From Malachius bipustulatus (Eukaryota > Arthropoda > Insecta > Coleoptera > Melyridae): a stretch of 64,000 nt of DNA. The translations under genes were made by a program, and so were the position numbers. The notes under the pieces are model-generated. The model saw only the letters and a list, made by a program, of their open reading frames with translations, did not search any database and was not told where the DNA came from. Shown in pieces: positions 58,605 through 64,000 of the stretch. The first letter of the stretch is position 1; the number at the start of each line of letters is the position of its first letter. The stretch spans positions 41,591,341-41,655,340 of the forward strand of contig OU342632.1 in NCBI GenBank assembly GCA_910589415.1, read 5' to 3'.

Positions 58605-60097
58605 GCACAAAATTAGGGGATTATTCTTTAAGGTATCCAACTCCCAGGTTTGTGTATTAGTGCGTTATAGAGTAAAGTCACTTGTCATGAGCCATATTGT
58701 GAAGAAACAGTTCCTTCTTCGAAATCCTGCAAAACGTCCACAAGATGTTCAAAGATGACTCAATTTTCAGATAAATCGATTATTTTTCTCATCACGAAAG
58801 AGTTCACCCAAATGTGAACGGGAAAAGCGTTTTCAAAGTCTTTCACTCCAACCTATTCATCGGGTAGGCGATTGTTCTTACCACTTCTTTTTTGACCATA
58901 AGATGTTATTTAAGAACATTCTTCCTGGCACATTCTGGTACCCGTTGACTCCATTCTTTGAGCTCGAGTCCCCCTATTAGATCCTCTGAAACCTCTTTTT
59001 ACTTCCTGCTGCAAGAATCATAAAGAAAAAGTTTTTGCGTGAAACTGTGAAAATAGGTTAGCTTATACTTGAGATGGTCTAAAATATTTACCTACATTGT
59101 TGAAGACCTAAGAAACCATTGTCTTGTAACGGAAAAGTCAAGTTTTGAAGATTTTTACAGCACTGTTCAGATCTATGTAACTTTCACATTTTTTTCAATT
59201 TTGTTGTTGATGCAAGTCTTCAACTTGGATCAATTCATTTACTCACCAAAAAAATTACAAAAAAATTACCAAACCTTTTTTTTTACCGTTGCGAGTCAGT
59301 TTCTCAGGTGTCTACAATCATTGTTAACCAAAGCAACAATACATAATATGTGCTGCTTGATACGCATAGGTGCCGTTACTTAACAACGGGGATGTGTCTC
59401 TGACCTGAGAAATTGCATCGCAGAGTTTCAAATAAAGGTTTAATCCGTGGGTTGAGGACGTTCTGTGTGAATTTTATTGCTAAGTAAAAGAATTGATCTA
59501 CCTTCAAACTTGCAGTAACAAAAAAAATGTAAAAATTCAGTTACATAGGTGTGAAATGTGATACAAAAATCTGCAAAACTTGACCTTTTGGTCAAGACGA
59601 TTATTTTTTAGGTCTTCAACAGTGTAAATGAATCATTTCAGACCATCCCAAATGTAAGCTAACCTGTTTTCATACAAAAACACTTTCTTCAACATTCTTG
59701 CAGGAGGAGGTCAAAAGAGGTTACTGGAGACCTAAGAGAGGACAACTAGAGCTCAACGAATGGAGTCATCGGCTGCTAGAGAATCCATTGAACCCAAATT
59801 AGCTAGTAAAAATGTTTTTAAATAACATCTAATGGTCAAAAAAGAAGAGGTAAGAGCAACCCCCACCAGATGAAGAGGTTTCAAAGGTTTTGGAAACGCT
59901 TTTACCATTCACATTTGGGTGACCCTTTTTCGATGAGAAAAATCGATCATTCATACGGCAGGCTCAAAATTTCAACTGAAAATCGTGCGAAGTGGATTTT
60001 GGTACATGGTTCATGACAAGTGACGTTACTCAATAATGCGGATATACACAAATCTGGGAGTTGGAGAACTTCGAGAATACCCTTGCTGCTTAAGTCA
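58605..60097. mobile_element. Large fold-back element, ~1.5 kb
   Basis: The left CCAACTCCCAGGTTTGTGTAT and ACTTGTCATGAGCCAT (58640-58710) pair with ATGGTTCATGACAAGTGAC and CTGGGAGTTGGAGA (60005-60068). The pairing continues inward for ~500 bp per arm (GTTAGCTTATACTTGAGATGG at 59058 against its complement at ~59655; GTTGAAGACCTAAGAAACC at ~59098). A ~400-bp centre is unpaired. The edges are approximate. No protein is recognised. Confidence 0.75.
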
Positions 60098-63000
60098 TGT
60101 AAGATTTTGAGAAAAACATATTTTTCGAAAAAAGGACTCTTAAATAAACCTACAGAAGACCCCATGAAATGCTGTCACATTTGAACCGCTCAGTACGCTT
60201 GCAAGGACTTGCCCAATTTTAATGTCATGCAGTCTTGCCACATTAATGGAAAATTTTATTCGTAATGATACCTCATATAAAAAGAACCCGCGCTCATTTT
60301 CTAAACAATTAATTTGGAAATAATTAATTCTAGTCTGACCAGGACCTGTATCTCAGTCGGTGTGCCAGTAAACAATTAATTTAACAGTAATCCTGACAAG
60401 ACCAGGACCTGCATCTCGCAATGAACGCCTATATGAATGGACATTTTTGCTAAGCGACTTCCCTAGAACTCAGTGCAGGAGAAAGGATGATGCCGGAAAT
60501 ACGTGAATCAATTTTCCCAAAGGGAAAAATAACAGGGAAAAGTATAAATTTTGAATATTTCACCAATTATTTATTTATCAAGTATGTAGGTATACACTTT
60601 TAGAACGGTTTATAGAGTAAAGAGCAGAAAGGTACTAAAAAAATCGTGAAGTCCATGCTAAAATGAAAAAAATTGTGTAAATGTGCCGTTATTCTTCACT
60701 TCATTGCGAAACGCGAAACATACAGACCGCAGTTCCCAGCCAGTAATCCTGATTAAAATCTAATTCAGCGCACTGCTTTCTATTTCGTGTTTTATTTTTC
60801 GAATATAGGGAATTCTCAACTTTGAATATTGACTACCGTAATTATTTTACAGTAAACTGTTGGATGAATAACTTCTTGAGGTAAAAGGAACTTCTGACGC
60901 CTCAATTGGGTATTCAATCTGATCAGTCGTTTTCGATAAAATCATTCATTCATCATCATCTTCAAATCATTGCTTTCAGAAAAAACAAATATACCTACAA
61001 ATCAAAATTAATTACACCGCTGAAAAAAAATTATGAAAAAAATTCTGGAAATATATTTAGACATAATTATCAGTGATTTGTACTCCTACTCGGCTATTCA
61101 TTAAAATCGGAAATTCCATTGTTGCAAAATTTCAATTTATTTTTAAGTAACCCTACAGAAAAAAATCACAGGGGAACACATCTGGTGAACGTGTTGGCCA
61201 GGTTAAAATGTCACCTTGATCTTATCAATCGTCTTGATCGGAAACAACCTGGAAAGGCCATTCATGGACTGCTGGAAGAAGTCCAGGAGTTCACGAACAA
61301 TAATAATTACACTATTGTGAGCTGGCACACATCGTGCTGGTGCTGGTACCCATTTCTTCAATTTCAACCAGGTTAACAGCGCTTATCCAATTTCTTCTTG
61401 AACTAGTTGAAGATAACTCTCTCCATACCATCAATGAAGAAAGGACTGATTATTCTTTGGCCAAATATGCTCGCCAATATAATTATTTACAATGTTGATA
61501 TATTCACGTTTACATGTTACTTTTAAATGCAAAACTTTGGGTATTCCGATAACGAAAATTTTGGCTATTGTGAAATAATAAGTACCGTGTGTAAAAAAAG
61601 AACAATCTTTAAGTAAAATAAAATTATTTTGTAAGTTTTTATCATTGTTTGTTAAGTCAACTATATTCTTCCTCAAAACATAGTTCTCATAAATTTATTT
61701 TCTCTGAAAATTTACTTGAAAAAAGTGCTTAAAATTCGTTCCCCTACACATTTTTAACAATGTGGTAAGATTTGTTGTTAACACTAATACATACTCGCAT
61801 TCGGGGCTTTTGAAAAACTCGGTTTAATTATTTTCTGTTAACTATTAGTAGCTCACTATCATAATTTCCCAAAGATGCCCAAATTCTGATGAACAGATAA
61901 GTGTCCCGGAATAGTAATAATACCAAATGAATCCTCGGAAATATCTCAGAAGTTTCTTGCAACCTCAGACAAAAAATATTTAAAGAAAGTGCATGGCCCT
62001 AAAAAATTGTTGTCAAATAGTTTTGATTTTCTAGAATAACCGCTAGGGGCCTAACGAACGGCTAATGATATCAGAAAACGGCTTACACCCTGTGCCACTA
62101 TTTCAACTTTTCATCTAGTATCCTATTGTGTAGTTGAAATTGTTATATGCTTAGTTTCTAAGATATATTATATGCTTATAGTCATATCTCTTGCACTTCC
62201 TAAATTTCTAAGCTCACTTTAAAACTTCAGTTGCTCTTAGAAAAGATGAATTAAACAAAATTTCAGTTTTTTTCATATTTTTGTCAATCTACGGGTACTG
62301 TTTGTTGTGAGAGAGTCCCCCTAAATCTTGAACAGACGAATGATCTACATGCAACACTGCATGACAAGTTGTTATTCGGAAAATTATGGAATGAAATATT
62401 TTAGCCATTAAAAAACACGAACATTGGGAGGTGTAATTTTGCGCACCTTCAGAGTGAAATAAATTTTAAATTCAACACGTTCCAGTAAAACTTAACCTCG
62501 GGAGCCAGTTAAATTGCATATTTTTTAAATAAATTTACATGCACCACAAACCCCTTCTATTTATTCAGCATTAATTCAGTGATTCACAAAATTCTGCCCA
62601 TTAAAATTTGAGAACCATTTATAAATGATTCTCCCATAAAAATTAATATTTCATGCGTACTTTTTCACTCCGCAAGGATATAATCCAGACTTTTAAAATG
62701 CAAATACGTCTCCATAACTGCCCTGATGACAGAAACGTTCTGTACAGAGAAACGACTCGACCATATTTCATTTCCTGGCGCATTTTCAATCTGGTTAACG
62801 AGGCACTGATGGAAAATGCCTAAATGATAAATCTCAGGAGTCGGTTTTCATCTGGATGCTATTTCAGCCGGCGATATTCCGTGCCTATGCGGTAACCGGA
62901 TAAACCGTTACATGGGATCATTAGCAACTTCATCAAAATTTCCTGTTACAATAAGCCATGTCCTGCTACGGAACGACAGTGCATCGAACACTCACACTGC

Positions 63001-63207
63001 AGGCAGGATCGCTCGTGCAGGAACTAATGCCTTCCGTAAAGTCACCGATTTAATTAGGAGTAACTAATTGTAATTTTCCCTTAATTAATCAATAATGTAA
63101 ACGCAACGCTTCTTTCGTTTGAAAAATCCCAAAGAAATCGATTCCATGAAGAAATTCTACAAGTAGTAAGAATTGATTACAAAGCTCACCCTCACATATA
63201 CCCCAAG
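60098..63207. other. Region upstream of the found EAAT exons, nothing recognised
   Basis: I searched the minus strand for missing N-terminal EAAT exons and found none. A small direct duplication containing GACCAGGACCTG lies at ~60338-60412, and a MITE-like fragment at ~62090-62155. Confidence 0.35.
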
Positions 63208-63269
63208 TTTTTTTTTTTTTTTAAGAGGGAGCATCGGTCTTAACTGTGTAGGTAAGACATAGTCGCTCC
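63208..63269 (-). mobile_element. Truncated second SINE copy
   Basis: AGAGGGAGCATCGGTCTTAACTGTG...GTCGCTCC matches the 3' end of the SINE at 16880-17131 with only a few differences. On the minus strand its tail is a run of As (T-run 63208-63222 on the plus strand), unlike the T-run of the first copy. Similarity stops exactly where a CAGCGCCGG end begins at 63270. Confidence 0.8.
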
Positions 63270-64000
63270 CAGCGCCGGATTACCCACAAGGCTACCTAGG
63301 CTGTAGCCTAGGGGCGCAAAGCTTGGTGGGGCGCCGGAGGCGCCCTTAAAGCTTGTAAATGCATGTGTAAATGCATAAATACTTAGGTACTAAAAATAAT
63401 GAAATATACATTTCCGAGTTAGGATAATATAATACCTACCTACTGCCCGCACGCAGGGGACAAGTTCATAGGGGCGGCGGGCGGGAGAAAAAAAACATCT
63501 TAATTCATAACAATAACAGAAATTATCAAAATATCATGATAAAATTAATTACTGGGTGGGTAGTATAGCCAAGGAGGCGGGGGGCGCGTGCAGGATCCTG
63601 GGCAACTTTTCACAATATTACATAATCAGGGCCTTTCTAACCACAGAATTAATAGGGCTGTAGGCAAGGGGCGCAAGCCTTTTGGTGGCGGATGTTTTTA
63701 TTGAAGTATAATATTTTTGTGATTATTTATTAGTCATTTAGTTATTATAGTTTTCACATCTCAGTACCTACATAGTAGTGGGAAATTGCGTAACTTTTAA
63801 CATTGAAAATCATTTCGCTTGCTGCGCATTTTCTTTGGAGCCGGACATACATAACTAGGTAGTGTTAAATTATTTAGAATTCATACTGCACTAACTTATT
63901 TGTAATCCATCAGTCGTCATTGGCTTATTCCCAGCGTTAGCTGTCCTTTACGCATTTCATCTGAGAAAAGGGCGCATTACTTTCAGTGGCCCATAGGCCC
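63270..64000. mobile_element. Probable hAT-like non-autonomous element, incomplete in window
   Basis: It starts CAGCGCCGGATTACCC and continues through a palindromic TAGGCTGTAGCCTA to GGGGCGC, the kind of end seen on hAT-derived repeats. A second, diverged, same-direction block (CAGGGCCTTTCTAACCACAG...GGGCTGTAGGCAAGGGGCGC) starts at ~63627. No matching inverted end occurs before 64000, so the limits are open. Confidence 0.45.

Noticed and set aside
58085..64000. N-terminal exons of EAAT (TM1-3)
   Set aside because: I searched the minus strand by eye for family motifs and found none. Absence by eye is not proof.
1..64000. CRISPR array or prokaryotic operon
   Set aside because: No regularly spaced identical repeats with unique spacers. 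The genes have spliceosomal introns.

Overview
This is an AT-rich, intron-bearing animal nuclear sequence, almost certainly from an insect. The reasons are an EcKinase/CHKov-type kinase gene (a family expanded in insects), a pentameric-type thrombospondin gene, an insect-like EAAT gene, GT-AG introns from tens of bases to 11 kb, and a very dense load of TA-flanked miniature inverted-repeat elements (MITEs), Tc1/mariner relatives, non-LTR retrotransposons and a tRNA-derived SINE. I cannot fix the order from sequence alone; a beetle is plausible but is a guess.

Layout. 1-5.1 kb: a complete two-exon EcKinase-like gene (+), whose only intron holds an antisense, 5'-truncated LINE with a 12-bp target-site duplication. 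5.1-9.0 kb: intergenic DNA with one MITE, then an unrecognised Lys/Ser-rich ORF (-). 9.6-13.7 kb: a dead Tc1/mariner-superfamily transposon, probably of the DD82E type, split by three nested MITEs. 13.9-15.7 kb: a CR1/L2-like LINE with an intact RT reading frame. 16-18.3 kb: a decayed mariner-type transposase, a complete SINE and another MITE.

18.6-43.7 kb: a complete thrombospondin gene (+). I resolve 17 coding exons, 3,660 nt, 1,219 residues, with all exon phases consistent. Its large introns carry most of the local transposons, including a 1.06-kb element with 179-bp nearly identical inverted ends that contain a TATA-like motif. 43.9-48.3 kb: intergenic DNA with one MITE of a family that also sits inside the thrombospondin intron. 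48.3-58.1 kb and beyond: the 3' two thirds of a glutamate/aspartate transporter gene (SLC1/EAAT, -); its first exons were not found and probably lie past 64 kb. 58.1-64 kb: a 1.5-kb fold-back element, a truncated second SINE copy and a probable hAT-like end.

The host genes (small-molecule kinase, extracellular matrix protein, neurotransmitter transporter) do not form a pathway. I see no operon, CRISPR array, rRNA or functional tRNA. The most unusual material is in the mobile elements: the DD82E-like transposon with two MITEs stacked at one TA site, the SINE family with two kinds of tail, and the promoter-bearing inverted-repeat element. All gene models come from manual splicing and have not been tested by alignment.
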